DNA from: Phenylobacterium sp.
GTDB taxonomy: Bacteria; Pseudomonadota; Alphaproteobacteria; Caulobacterales; Caulobacteraceae
Direction of reading: 5' to 3'
NCBI RefSeq assembly: GCF_030693405.1
Contig: NZ_JAUYAW010000007.1
Location: 1 to 64,000 of the forward strand
DNA: 64,000 nt
Positions 38,757-46,232 of this stretch are shown here, piece after piece. A model generated the notes under the pieces. It saw only the letters and a program-made list of their open reading frames with translations. It made no database searches and was not told the origin of the DNA. A program made the position numbers and the translations under genes. Numbering within the stretch: the first letter of the stretch is position 1; the number at the start of each line of letters is the position of its first letter.

Positions 38757-39523
38757 TTCTCGCGCACGAGATCCTGGATGTCGTCGAGGATTTCGGCCTC
38801 TTCGCCTTCCGTAGCCGCCGAGACGATGGCCACCACCAGCGGACCGGTCTTGGGGCCGCCAGCCTCAAGGCCTACATAGGTCGCCCCGCTGGCTTGCCGG
38901 CCGTCAGCCAGAATGTAGGTGGCCCGAACGCCGCGACGCTCCCGCGACAGGGACTCGCCCCGTAGACGGACCTCGCGGTAAATCCGCACGGTGGCCCCGT
39001 CCTCTGAGGCGTCAATGTTGATAGGGCCGATCTTGACCTGCGCCTGGTCCTCGCTGGCGTCGATCTTCAGGCCAGGCAGGGTGATGTTGACCGATTCAGG
39101 TCCTGAATCGATCTTGGTCCCGGGCGCGCGGACACTGGTTGTGCCCTCGCCCGCCACATCGGCCTCTGCCTGAGCCAAGGTGCTGGCGGCCAGGGCGGCG
39201 GTCTCGCTGCTCTCCGCCGTGTTCGAGGCTTCGGTCGCAGGGGCCGGCTGAGTCGCCGCCAGACTGGCGAGTTGGGCTTCTAGCCGCTCCAGCGTGGCCT
39301 TCGGCCCACCCTCGACGGGCACCAGCCGCAGCTCCATATCGGCGCCGTCGGCGGTGCGATAGCGGCAGGATTGTCCGTCCTCCGCGGCGCTGACCCGGGT
39401 CAGCTGACCCTTGGTCTCAGGGCAATCAAGACGGCCGGTGGTGATGGCGGACACCGGCGGCTGAGCGCAGCCCGACAGAGTGAGCAGGGCGCCCGCCGCG
39501 CCGGCCATGAGAAAAGTTTTCAT
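38744..39523 (-). CDS. Predicted lipoprotein of unknown function
   Basis: A 259-residue protein. The start at 39523 (MKTFLMAGAAGALLTLSGCAQ) is chosen because it gives a textbook lipobox (LSGC, Cys at about residue 19); the ATG at 39544 would add 7 residues. After a Ala/Glu-rich central stretch comes a domain (about 140-259) with repeated DASEDQAQVKIGPINIDASE units and a final section YVGLEAGGPKTGPLVVAIVSA. It looks like a surface or periplasmic lipoprotein; no function is recognised. Confidence 0.8.
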   Translation of the reverse strand: MKTFLMAGAAGALLTLSGCAQPPVSAITTGRLDCPETKGQLTRVSAAEDGQSCRYRTADGADMELRLVPVEGGPKATLERLEAQLASLAATQPAPATEASNTAESSETAALAASTLAQAEADVAGEGTTSVRAPGTKIDSGPESVNITLPGLKIDASEDQAQVKIGPINIDASEDGATVRIYREVRLRGESLSRERRGVRATYILADGRQASGATYVGLEAGGPKTGPLVVAIVSAATEGEEAEILDDIQDLVRENGGV

Positions 39524-39603
39524 CCGGAAGCTCCCGTACGCCATGGTCGTGACGGTGTACGGGAGCGACCGGCAGGTCGAGTGAAATCGCGGTAAGCTTG
39601 AGC

Positions 39604-40473
39604 CTACTGTCCCGGACGGGAGCCCGCGCCCTCGCGCCGCGCCAGGAAGGCCAGGCGCTCGAACAGATGCACGTCCTGCTCGTTCTTCAGCAGGGCGCCA
39701 TGCAGCGGCGGGATCAGCTTGGTGGGGTCGCGTTCCTTGAGCGCTTCAGCGTCGATGTCTTCGACCATCAGCAGCTTAAGCCAGTCGAGCAGCTCAGAGG
39801 TCGACGGCTTCTTCTTCAGGCCCGGCACCTTGCGCATGTCGTAGAAGATGCGCAGGGCCTCGGCGACCAACTTCTGCTTGATCCCGGGATAGTGGACCTC
39901 GACGATCTGGTTCATCGTGTCGGCGTCGGGGAAGCGGATGTAGTGGAAGAAGCAGCGGCGCAGGAAGGCGTCGGGCAGTTCCTTCTCGTTGTTCGAGGTG
40001 ATGATCACGATGGGGCGGATCGCCGCCTTGATCGTCTCATTGGTCTCGTAGACGTAGAATTCCATCCGATCGAGCTCCTGCAGGAGGTCGTTGGGGAATT
40101 CGATGTCGGCCTTGTCGATCTCGTCGATCAGCAGCACGGGGCGCTTGGGGGCGTCGAAGGCTTCCCAGAGCTTGCCCTTCTTGATGTAGTTCTTGACGTC
40201 CTTGACCCGCTCATCGCCCAGCTGGCTGTCGCGCAGACGGGTGACGGCGTCGTATTCATAAAGCCCCTGGTGGGCCTTGGTCGTCGACTTGATGTGCCAG
40301 GTGATCAGTTCGGCGTCGAGCGCCTTGGCGATCTCGTAGGCCAGCACGGTCTTGCCGGTGCCGGGCTCGCCCTTGATCAGAAGGGGACGTTCCAGCGCGA
40401 CGGCCGCGTTGACGGCGACCTTCAGATCCTCGGTGGCGACGTAATCGTCTGTGCCTTCGAAACGCTCGGCCAT
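39604..40473 (-). CDS. MoxR-family AAA+ ATPase
   Basis: A 289-residue AAA+ chaperone-like ATPase. The start at 40473 (MAERFEGTDDYVATEDL) is preferred over the ATG at 40593, whose extra 40 residues are not typical. Walker A is GEPGTGKT (about 34-41), Walker B is VLLIDEIDKAD, and sensor 1 lies in IITSNNEKELPDAFLRR. MoxR proteins remodel partners, usually with a von Willebrand factor A protein encoded next door. No such gene lies beside this one here, so its partner is unlinked or outside the window. Confidence 0.92.
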   Translation of the reverse strand: MAERFEGTDDYVATEDLKVAVNAAVALERPLLIKGEPGTGKTVLAYEIAKALDAELITWHIKSTTKAHQGLYEYDAVTRLRDSQLGDERVKDVKNYIKKGKLWEAFDAPKRPVLLIDEIDKADIEFPNDLLQELDRMEFYVYETNETIKAAIRPIVIITSNNEKELPDAFLRRCFFHYIRFPDADTMNQIVEVHYPGIKQKLVAEALRIFYDMRKVPGLKKKPSTSELLDWLKLLMVEDIDAEALKERDPTKLIPPLHGALLKNEQDVHLFERLAFLARREGAGSRPGQ

Positions 40474-40628
40474 ATGAGCTCCCAATGTCCGCGGGTTCAA
40501 TGCGGCCCGCGTTCGAACAAATGTTTCAACTGACGCCAACCTAAAGGGCGGCGCGGGACATTCAAGCGGCTTGAGCATCTGAAGGGCCGGCAAGGCGCGC
40601 CCGCCGCCGGAATAGGCCTCCCCGGTGG

Positions 40629-42434
40629 TTAGACGCGGCGCAGGTCGGGGCCGCCCGACTGGCCCAGGGCCATAGCCATCTCGGACAGCATCGGCGCCCA
40701 GTCGCCCAGGGCGCTGGCGGTGAAGACGCGCATCTGCGGGTACCAGGGGTAGTGGTCGCTCCCCAGCCTGGGCCAGGCACCAGGCGCCGAGGTGATCCAG
40801 GCGCTGGCGCCGCAGGCGCCGGCCAGGTTCACAGTCGCATTGGGGAACCCGACCACCAGATCCAGGGCGCAGGTGAGGGCGGCGATGTCGTCCAGGTCCT
40901 GCTTCAGATCGATCCCGGGGGGCGTCCAGATTTCCACCCCCATCTCCCGCCGGGCCTGGTCGAGCTCAGCGGCGCAATCGCCATACTGCAGGTTGACGAA
41001 GCTGACGCCCGGAACCGCGAGCACCTCAGCCCAGGCCTCGAAGGGGGAGAAGTAGCGTCGGCGGGCCCCGTTCATCAGGCCGCTCTTCCAGAGAAGCCCC
41101 ACCTTCAGGCCGGCCGGCGCCTGCTTCAACGCCTCGCGCCAATGGGCCACCCGATCGGGGGCCGGCGTCAGAAAGCCAGGGCGAGGCGGAAACGAGTCCA
41201 CCGTGGGTCGGAAGCGTCGCAGCAGGGACCCCATAGGCGCCCAGTAATCCAGCGCCTCGTCTTCGGCCAGGAAGGGCGCCACCCGCACGGTCCGTCCCCC
41301 CACGGCATAGGTCGCGTGGCCGCCCACCCGGGCGCTGGGGAAGCTGCGTTGGAACAGGGGGATCAGGCGGGGCTCCACCGCCAGGGTCAGACGCCCCTTG
41401 GGGCCCAGGGCCTCGATGACCTCAGGGATGAGGTTTGCGAACATCACCTCATCGCCCAGGCCCTGCTCGCCGAAGACCAGCAGCGAGCGGCCGTTCAGGT
41501 CGGTCTCCGGGGTCCACGGCGCGCCGGGCGACTGAAACTGCGTGCGGTCGGCGAACTGCGGGTGCAGGCGCGCCTCATAGTCCGCCCAGCCTTCGGCGGT
41601 GCGGCCCAGCTCCATCAGGATGGTGGACCGCGACAGACGCATCATCTGGCGTTCATCCTGGGCTATGGTTCCCGCCAGGGCGATGTCGCAGTCGGCGAGG
41701 GCCTCCTCCGGCCGGCCCAGGGACAGGCGAACATTGCCCCTGTTGTACTGAGCCTTGGGGAAGTTGGGCTGCAGCCGCAGCGCCTCATCAAAGAAGGTGT
41801 GCGCCGCCTCCAAATCCCCTTGTTCGGTGACGATGGTCCCCAAGGTGTTCCATGGCATGGCCGCGGTGGGATTGGCCTCGATGGCCGGCCGGAGGATCTC
41901 AATGGCTTCCTCGGCGCGGTCCTGATCCCGGATGGCGCAGGCCAGGTTGTTGGCCCCCTCCGGATGGTTCGGCTTGGCGGCGAGGAAGTGGCGGAAGAGC
42001 TTCTCGGCCTCGACCTTCATGCCCATGCGAAAAGCCAGGCGGCCGAGGTCATTGGCGACGTCGGCCTGGTTGGGCAGCAGGGCCAGAGCCGATTCATAGC
42101 AGGTGATGGAGCTGGTGAAGTCGCCCGCCCGTTCCCGGGCGATGGCCAGCAGGTACCAGGCGAAGCCATTCCGCTCGTCCTGCTCCAGGGCCTGGATGGC
42201 CAGGCGACCGCCTGTCTCGTGGTCTTCAGCCTCCAGGGCGGTCACCGCCCGGTTGAGCAGGGGCTCCACGGACAGGGCCTTCAGTTCGCTGATGGCGGCG
42301 TTCAGCCGTCGCAGGGCGTCCTGGGACCCGGCCGTTCCCATGGCGTCGGCCGCGCGGCCGGGAGAGGTCGGTCCAGCCTGGGCGGCCGAGAGGGCGATGG
42401 CCGAGGTTTCGCTGGTCCGGCTGGGGCGCGTCAT
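40629..42434 (-). CDS. flmG: FlmG-like flagellin glycosyltransferase (TPR plus GT domain)
   Basis: A 601-residue soluble protein in two parts. Residues about 50-290 are tetratricopeptide repeats (ATRMGMKVEAEKLFRHFLAA, NTLGTIVTEQGDLEAAHTFF, AQYNRGNVRLSLGRPEEAL). Residues about 315-590 are a glycosyltransferase-type domain (VFGEQGLGDEVMFANLIPE, LKVGLLWKSGLMNGARRRYF, ALDLVVGFPNATVNLAGACG). This is the layout of Caulobacter FlmG, in which the TPR part binds flagellins and the GT part attaches a nonulosonic-acid sugar (pseudaminic acid there). The divergent flbT and the flagellins beside it support the call strongly. Which sugar is used here cannot be read from the window, as no sugar-synthesis genes are present. 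Confidence 0.85.
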   Translation of the reverse strand: MTRPSRTSETSAIALSAAQAGPTSPGRAADAMGTAGSQDALRRLNAAISELKALSVEPLLNRAVTALEAEDHETGGRLAIQALEQDERNGFAWYLLAIARERAGDFTSSITCYESALALLPNQADVANDLGRLAFRMGMKVEAEKLFRHFLAAKPNHPEGANNLACAIRDQDRAEEAIEILRPAIEANPTAAMPWNTLGTIVTEQGDLEAAHTFFDEALRLQPNFPKAQYNRGNVRLSLGRPEEALADCDIALAGTIAQDERQMMRLSRSTILMELGRTAEGWADYEARLHPQFADRTQFQSPGAPWTPETDLNGRSLLVFGEQGLGDEVMFANLIPEVIEALGPKGRLTLAVEPRLIPLFQRSFPSARVGGHATYAVGGRTVRVAPFLAEDEALDYWAPMGSLLRRFRPTVDSFPPRPGFLTPAPDRVAHWREALKQAPAGLKVGLLWKSGLMNGARRRYFSPFEAWAEVLAVPGVSFVNLQYGDCAAELDQARREMGVEIWTPPGIDLKQDLDDIAALTCALDLVVGFPNATVNLAGACGASAWITSAPGAWPRLGSDHYPWYPQMRVFTASALGDWAPMLSEMAMALGQSGGPDLRRV

Positions 42435-42483
42435 CCCGACTCCATTTCCTGGGTGAACAAAGCGATGCTTCGGTCCATTATGG

Positions 42484-42498
42484 TTACCTCTTGCTTAA
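42484..42498. promoter_or_regulatory. Possible CtrA box between flmG and flbT
   Basis: TTACCTCTTGCTTAA matches the CtrA site TTAA-N7-TTAA in seven of eight defined bases (first half TTAC). It lies 50 bases upstream of the flmG start codon in the divergent interval; a GACTC (CcrM GANTC) site also occurs at 42438. FlmG is known to be cell-cycle regulated in Caulobacter, which fits. One mismatch means it needs experimental proof. Confidence 0.4.
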
Positions 42499-42631
42499 GC
42501 GCGGCCTTCCGTCGCAGGGCCAGCAAGGGCTCGTTAACAGTCCCCGCCTAGCTTGGGCCTGTCCGCTGCGCCGCCTTGATGACGGCCAGTCTGGGCTCAA
42601 CGCGTCGGGGCGCGTAATTGGGGGTCGAGCA

Positions 42632-43057
42632 TTGCCGCTCAAGCTGTCGCTGAAACCGGGCGAGAAGTTCGTTCTTAACGGCGCTGTCGTTCAGAATGGC
42701 GATCGTCGCGGGACCCTGGTGCTCCAGAACAAGGCGTCTGTTCTTCGTGAGAAGGACATCATGCAGCAGGACGAGGTGACGACGCCGGCGCGGCGCGTGT
42801 ATTTCCCTGTCATGATGATGTATCTCGATGAGGCGGGCGCCGAGCGTTACTACGATGAATTTGTCCGGCGGCTTTCGGAGTTCATGAGCGCCGTCCGGAA
42901 CCCTGCGGTGCTCGCAGAGTGCGTCTCCATCTCCAAGCACGCCATGACCCGAGAATACTATAAGGCGCTCATGCTGTGCCGGAAACTTATCGACTACGAG
43001 GACGAGGTGTTCGGTAATGTCCCTACGAGCCTACCAACAGGCGGCGCAGAGAGCTGA
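42632..43057 (+). CDS. flbT: Flagellar biosynthesis repressor FlbT
   Basis: A 141-residue protein started with TTG at 42632, which gives the conserved N terminus (M)[20 protein letters not shown]. An in-frame ATG 47 codons upstream has no conserved sequence after it. The FlbT family is plain in [34 protein letters not shown] and [20 protein letters not shown]. In Caulobacter FlbT binds the 5' leader of the flagellin mRNA and blocks translation until the hook is finished. The last 41 bases overlap flaF in another frame, so the pair is translationally coupled. Confidence 0.95.
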   Translation: MPLKLSLKPGEKFVLNGAVVQNGDRRGTLVLQNKASVLREKDIMQQDEVTTPARRVYFPVMMMYLDEAGAERYYDEFVRRLSEFMSAVRNPAVLAECVSISKHAMTREYYKALMLCRKLIDYEDEVFGNVPTSLPTGGAES

Positions 43058-43382
43058 ATCCCCGCGCGAGGCGGAATACCGCCTTTTCGCCCAGGTGACT
43101 CGTGCGCTCATCGAGGCGTCCAAGGCCGATCCCTTCGACTTCGGGACCCGCGCCGACGCCCTGGATTGGAACCGGCGGCTATGGATCGCGCTGGGGGACG
43201 ACTGTGCCCATACCGACAATGGCCTGCCTGAGGCCCTGCGGGCGCAGATCATTTCGCTCAGCATCTGGGTCCAGAAGCACACCAGCGCCGTGATCCGTCG
43301 CGAGGATGACTTCGAGGCCCTGATCGATGTGAACCGAATCATCATGCAGGGGCTATCGCCCTCGGCGGCCGAGGCCGCCTGA
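43017..43382 (+). CDS. flaF: Flagellar biosynthesis regulator FlaF
   Basis: A 121-residue FlaF homologue of normal length. Family features are [23 protein letters not shown], a central [17 protein letters not shown] and a C-terminal [14 protein letters not shown]-type segment. FlaF is needed for flagellin secretion or translation and acts opposite to FlbT. The ATG lies inside the flbT gene (41-base overlap). A terminator follows 30 bases later, so flbT-flaF is a closed two-gene unit. Confidence 0.95.
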   Translation: MSLRAYQQAAQRAESPREAEYRLFAQVTRALIEASKADPFDFGTRADALDWNRRLWIALGDDCAHTDNGLPEALRAQIISLSIWVQKHTSAVIRREDDFEALIDVNRIIMQGLSPSAAEAA

Positions 43383-43412
43383 CCAGGCTCCAGTCCTACT
43401 GAACCGATTGAA

Positions 43413-43438
43413 GGCCCGGCCCCGCTCCGGGCCTTTTT
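43413..43438 (+). terminator. Terminator after flaF
   Basis: GGCCCGG (43413-43419) pairs with CCGGGCC (43427-43433) around CCCCGCT, then TTTTT. Confidence 0.88.
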
Positions 43439-43462
43439 CGTATGCGCCGCCGTTCCTGCCGC

Positions 43463-43494
43463 CCCGGCAGATTTGACTGGGCGATTCCTGCCCA
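43463..43494. promoter_or_regulatory. FlbD (ftr)-like enhancer sites upstream of flagellin 1
   Basis: CCCGGCAGATTTGACTGGGC (43463-43482) resembles the Caulobacter ftr element (a CGGC...GCCG dyad around an A/T core); TGGGC GATTCCT GCCCA (43478-43494) partly overlaps it. They lie about 110-140 bases before the expected start of the sigma-54 transcript, the distance seen for FlbD enhancers. The match is from memory of the ftr consensus. Confidence 0.5.
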
Positions 43495-43574
43495 GAACGG
43501 TTGGGGCGTGGTTTCCCGCCCATGAAAAGTCTAGGTGAATCAGGCGTTTACTGAGCGCTCGGACCTGGGCGCCC

Positions 43575-43591
43575 TTGGCGCGCCAATTGCG
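43575..43591 (+). promoter_or_regulatory. Sigma-54 promoter of flagellin 1
   Basis: TTGGCGCGCCAATTGCG has GG at 43577-43578 and GC at 43589-43590, exactly 10 bases apart, as required for the -24/-12 elements of RpoN promoters. It lies 76 bases before the flagellin start codon. Confidence 0.8.
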
Positions 43592-43666
43592 ACGCCTCAC
43601 GCGAGCCAACAAAGGCTCTCCGGTGAAAAATCGCCGGGTACCCGACCAGAATGGAAGGACAAGGCC

Positions 43667-44500
43667 ATGCCGATGAATTCGGTCAACACCAATGTCGGCG
43701 CCATGGTGGCGCTTCAGAACCTTAACAAGACGAATACGGACCTCAACACCACTCAGAACCGGATCAACACCGGCCTGAAGGTCGGCAGCGCCAAGGACAA
43801 CGGGGCCATCTGGGCGATCGCTCAGAACCAGCGGTCCAACTCCGGCGCGCTGAACGCCGTCAAGGAATCGCTTTCCCGGTCGATCTCGACCGTGGACGTG
43901 GCCCTGTCGGCGGGGGAGAGCGTCTCCGATCTGCTCCTGCAGATGAAGGAGAAGTCTCTCGCGGCCTCCGACACCACCCTGGATGCGGCCAGCCGCACGG
44001 CCCTGAATGATGACTTCAAGGCCCTGCGCGACCAGATCACCAAGGTGGTCACCAACGCCGTGTTCAACGGCGCCAACATGATCACGGCGACCACCCCGAC
44101 CACGGTCGCGGCGCTCGCCAGCTCCGATGGGGTGAACAAGATCACGGTGGCGGCGCAGAACCTGGCGCTTGGCGGCGGCAATGTGACGATTGCGGCGACG
44201 GCCTCCATCGGAACCCAGACGACGGCTGCGGCGATGATCGCGACGATCAACACCTCAATCGCCAACGTCTCGGCCGCACTGTCCAAGCTCGGCACCGGAT
44301 CCAAGGCGCTGAGCTCGCACATGGAGTTCGTCGGCAAGCTGCAAGACTCCATCGACGCCGGGGTCGGCAACCTGGTCGATGCGGACCTGGCCAAGGAGAG
44401 CGCCAAGCTCCAGTCGCTGCAGACGAAGCAGCAGCTGGGCATCCAGGCCCTGTCCATCGCCAACCAGTCGTCGGGTACGATCCTGTCGCTGTTCCGTTAA
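43667..44500 (+). CDS. Flagellin 1
   Basis: A 277-residue flagellin (fljK/L/J-type; the exact Caulobacter counterpart cannot be assigned). The start at 43667 follows GGAAGG; ATG 43673 ([17 protein letters not shown]) is the alternative. The conserved N-terminal D0/D1 helices (residues about 3-140) and C-terminal D1/D0 helices (about 215-277, ending [14 protein letters not shown]) flank a short variable middle rich in Ala/Thr. The central domain is small, so the filament is thin-domain type, as in Caulobacter. Much of the sequence is nearly identical to flagellin 2. Sigma-54 transcribed; its leader is a candidate FlbT target. Confidence 0.96.
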   Translation: MPMNSVNTNVGAMVALQNLNKTNTDLNTTQNRINTGLKVGSAKDNGAIWAIAQNQRSNSGALNAVKESLSRSISTVDVALSAGESVSDLLLQMKEKSLAASDTTLDAASRTALNDDFKALRDQITKVVTNAVFNGANMITATTPTTVAALASSDGVNKITVAAQNLALGGGNVTIAATASIGTQTTAAAMIATINTSIANVSAALSKLGTGSKALSSHMEFVGKLQDSIDAGVGNLVDADLAKESAKLQSLQTKQQLGIQALSIANQSSGTILSLFR

Positions 44501-44509
44501 CGTCTTGAG

Positions 44510-44537
44510 GCCGGGCGGCGCGCTCGCGTCGCCCGGC
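44510..44537 (+). terminator. Hairpin after flagellin 1
   Basis: GCCGGGCG (44510-44517) pairs with CGCCCGGC (44530-44537) around 12 bases. Its right arm overlaps the first ftr-like site of the next promoter, so the same bases may do both jobs. Confidence 0.5.
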
Positions 44538-44634
44538 AGACTTTTCACCGGGCAGGTCGCGCCCGGCGATTTTTGCCGGGTTGCGCTCGGCAGAAATTAC
44601 CGGGCATTTTGGCGGTCGGCAGAAACTGCCGGGC
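44531..44634. promoter_or_regulatory. Array of four ftr-like FlbD enhancer sites upstream of flagellin 2
   Basis: Four similar dyads lie in series: 44531-44553 (GCCCGGCAGAC...ACCGGGC), 44562-44580 (CCCGGCGATTTTTGCCGGG), 44587-44605 (TCGGCAGAAATTACCGGGC) and 44616-44634 (TCGGCAGAAACTGCCGGGC). Centres are about 25-30 bases apart, roughly three helical turns. They occupy about -100 to -200 relative to the predicted start site, as expected for FlbD binding. The second is a near-perfect palindrome. Confidence 0.65.
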
Positions 44635-44705
44635 CAAAACGTGCCTAACGCCCCTATAACGCAATGATTCCAGATATTTGAGAGCGGCCTTCCCGCCAAG
44701 GCGAC

Positions 44706-44722
44706 TTGGCGCGTCCGTTGCT
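44706..44722 (+). promoter_or_regulatory. Sigma-54 promoter of flagellin 2
   Basis: TTGGCGCGTCCGTTGCT has GG at 44708-44709 and GC at 44720-44721 with the required 10-base gap, close to the TGGCAC-N5-TTGC consensus. It lies 75 bases upstream of the flagellin 2 ATG, giving a leader of about 65 bases. Confidence 0.85.
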
Positions 44723-44797
44723 GCCCTATGGTCCGGGCAAAACGCCCACGGCGGTCAAAACGACGGCCGGCTTCCTTAAGAACAAGGACCTAGGCGC

Positions 44798-45625
44798 ATG
44801 AATAGCGTTAACACCAACATCGGGGCGATGGTCGCCCTGCAGAACCTCAACAAGACCAGCGGCCAGCTCGGTGAAGTTCAGAACCGTATCAATACGGGCC
44901 TGAAGGTCGCCAGCGCCAAGGACAACGGCGCCGTTTGGGCCATCGCCCAGAACCAGCGTTCGAACTCCGGCGCCCTGAATGCGGTCAAGGACTCCCTCCA
45001 GCGCTCGATCTCGACGGTGGACGTGGCCCTTTCGGCCGGCGAGAGCATCTCCGACACCCTGCTCCAGATGAAGGAAAAGGCCCTGGCCGCTTCCGACACC
45101 ACTCTGGACGCCGCCAGCCGCACGGCCCTGAACGATGACTTCAAGGCCCTGCGCGACCAGCTGGCGAAGGTCGTGAACAACGCCGAGTTCAACGGCGCCA
45201 ACATGATCAAGGCCACCACCCCGACCACCGTCGCGGCCCTCGCTTCGGCCGATGGCGTGAACAAGATCACTGTGGCGGCCCAGAGCCTTGCGCTCGGCGG
45301 CGCCAACGTGACCGTTTCGGCCACGGCCTCGATCGGCACCCAGACCACGGCCGCGGCCATGATCGCCACGGTCAACACCTCGATCGCCAACGTGTCCTCG
45401 GCCCTGTCCAAGCTCGGCACCGGGTCCAAGGCTCTGTCCTCGCACTTCTCCTTCGTGAGCAAGCTGCAGGACACGATCGACGCCGGCGTGGGCAACCTCG
45501 TCGACGCCGACCTGGCCAAGGAAAGCGCCCGTCTCCAGTCGCTGCAGACCAAGCAGCAGCTGGGCATTCAGGCCCTGTCCATCGCCAACAGCTCCAGCTC
45601 CTCGCTGCTGGGCCTGTTCCGTTAA
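44798..45625 (+). CDS. Flagellin 2
   Basis: A 275-residue flagellin starting [17 protein letters not shown]. Conserved D0/D1 helices at both ends ([17 protein letters not shown] near the N terminus; [19 protein letters not shown] near the C terminus) flank a short Ala/Thr-rich middle. It differs from flagellin 1 by scattered substitutions only, concentrated in the middle and the last few residues (ANSSSSSLLGLFR). It has the strongest promoter architecture in the locus (four ftr-like sites plus a good sigma-54 site), so it is probably the main filament subunit; this is inference. Confidence 0.96.
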   Translation: MNSVNTNIGAMVALQNLNKTSGQLGEVQNRINTGLKVASAKDNGAVWAIAQNQRSNSGALNAVKDSLQRSISTVDVALSAGESISDTLLQMKEKALAASDTTLDAASRTALNDDFKALRDQLAKVVNNAEFNGANMIKATTPTTVAALASADGVNKITVAAQSLALGGANVTVSATASIGTQTTAAAMIATVNTSIANVSSALSKLGTGSKALSSHFSFVSKLQDTIDAGVGNLVDADLAKESARLQSLQTKQQLGIQALSIANSSSSSLLGLFR

Positions 45626-45633
45626 TCCGCTTA

Positions 45634-45664
45634 CCAGCCCCGGGCGCCTGGCGTCCGGGGCTGG
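45634..45664 (+). terminator. Hairpin after flagellin 2
   Basis: CCAGCCCCGG (45634-45643) pairs perfectly with CCGGGGCTGG (45655-45664) around 11 bases. No T tract follows, so it may stabilise the mRNA end or terminate weakly. Confidence 0.6.
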
Positions 45665-45751
45665 CCGAGGCCGGCGGGGAGGGCGACCTCTCCGTCGGCG
45701 TCGGTCCTCTAGCAGGGAGGCCGGCGACAGAAAGGTCCCGGTCACGACAGT

Positions 45752-46042
45752 ATGGAAAACAGAGTGGCGGCTGTGGCGGCCACGAACAGAGCCAGCTTCG
45801 AGCGGCCCACGCCCCAGGCGACCAGGACCGCACCGGAAGTCGCTCCGCGACCCGCCCCCAAGTCCGAACAGGCCGATCTCAGATTGATCATCGAGGAAGA
45901 CGCCGCCGTCGGCGCCTATGTCTACAAGACCGTTGATCGACACACCGGCGAGGTGATCTCGCAGATCCCCCGGGAAGAGGTCCTCAAGATGCGCGACCGG
46001 CCTGAGTACGAAGTCGGCGACGTGGTGAGCACCCAGGTCTGA
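45752..46042 (+). CDS. flaG: FlaG-family flagellar protein
   Basis: A 96-residue protein. The first half is Ala/Pro-rich and probably disordered. The second half (about 40-90) is the FlaG domain: DAAVGAYVYKTVDRHTGEVI followed by SQIPREEVLKM, the typical VYKxVDxxTGEVIxQIPxEEVL pattern. FlaG proteins influence filament length or cap function in several bacteria. It lies between flagellins 2 and 3. I found no sigma-54 site before it; it may be read through from flagellin 2 or have another promoter. Confidence 0.85.
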   Translation: MENRVAAVAATNRASFERPTPQATRTAPEVAPRPAPKSEQADLRLIIEEDAAVGAYVYKTVDRHTGEVISQIPREEVLKMRDRPEYEVGDVVSTQV

Positions 46043-46232
46043 CCCGCAGGTCCGGCGCGCCGGGTCTGAAGAAGATGAGTCGTTTCAACCGTCTCGGTCC
46101 GCCGAGGCGGCCGCAGGCGTTTGCGCGTTAACCATCTAGACACCATGATTCCATAGCTTGCCCTTCGAACAGCAACCCGCGACTCGTCCCATGAGGCGAG
46201 GCGGGCGGCGGACGATGAAGGAGGTCCGGGCC

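Noticed and set aside
46124-46140. TTAACC half-site before flagellin 3 as a CtrA box
   Set aside because: Only one half of TTAA-N7-TTAA is present; the second half does not match.
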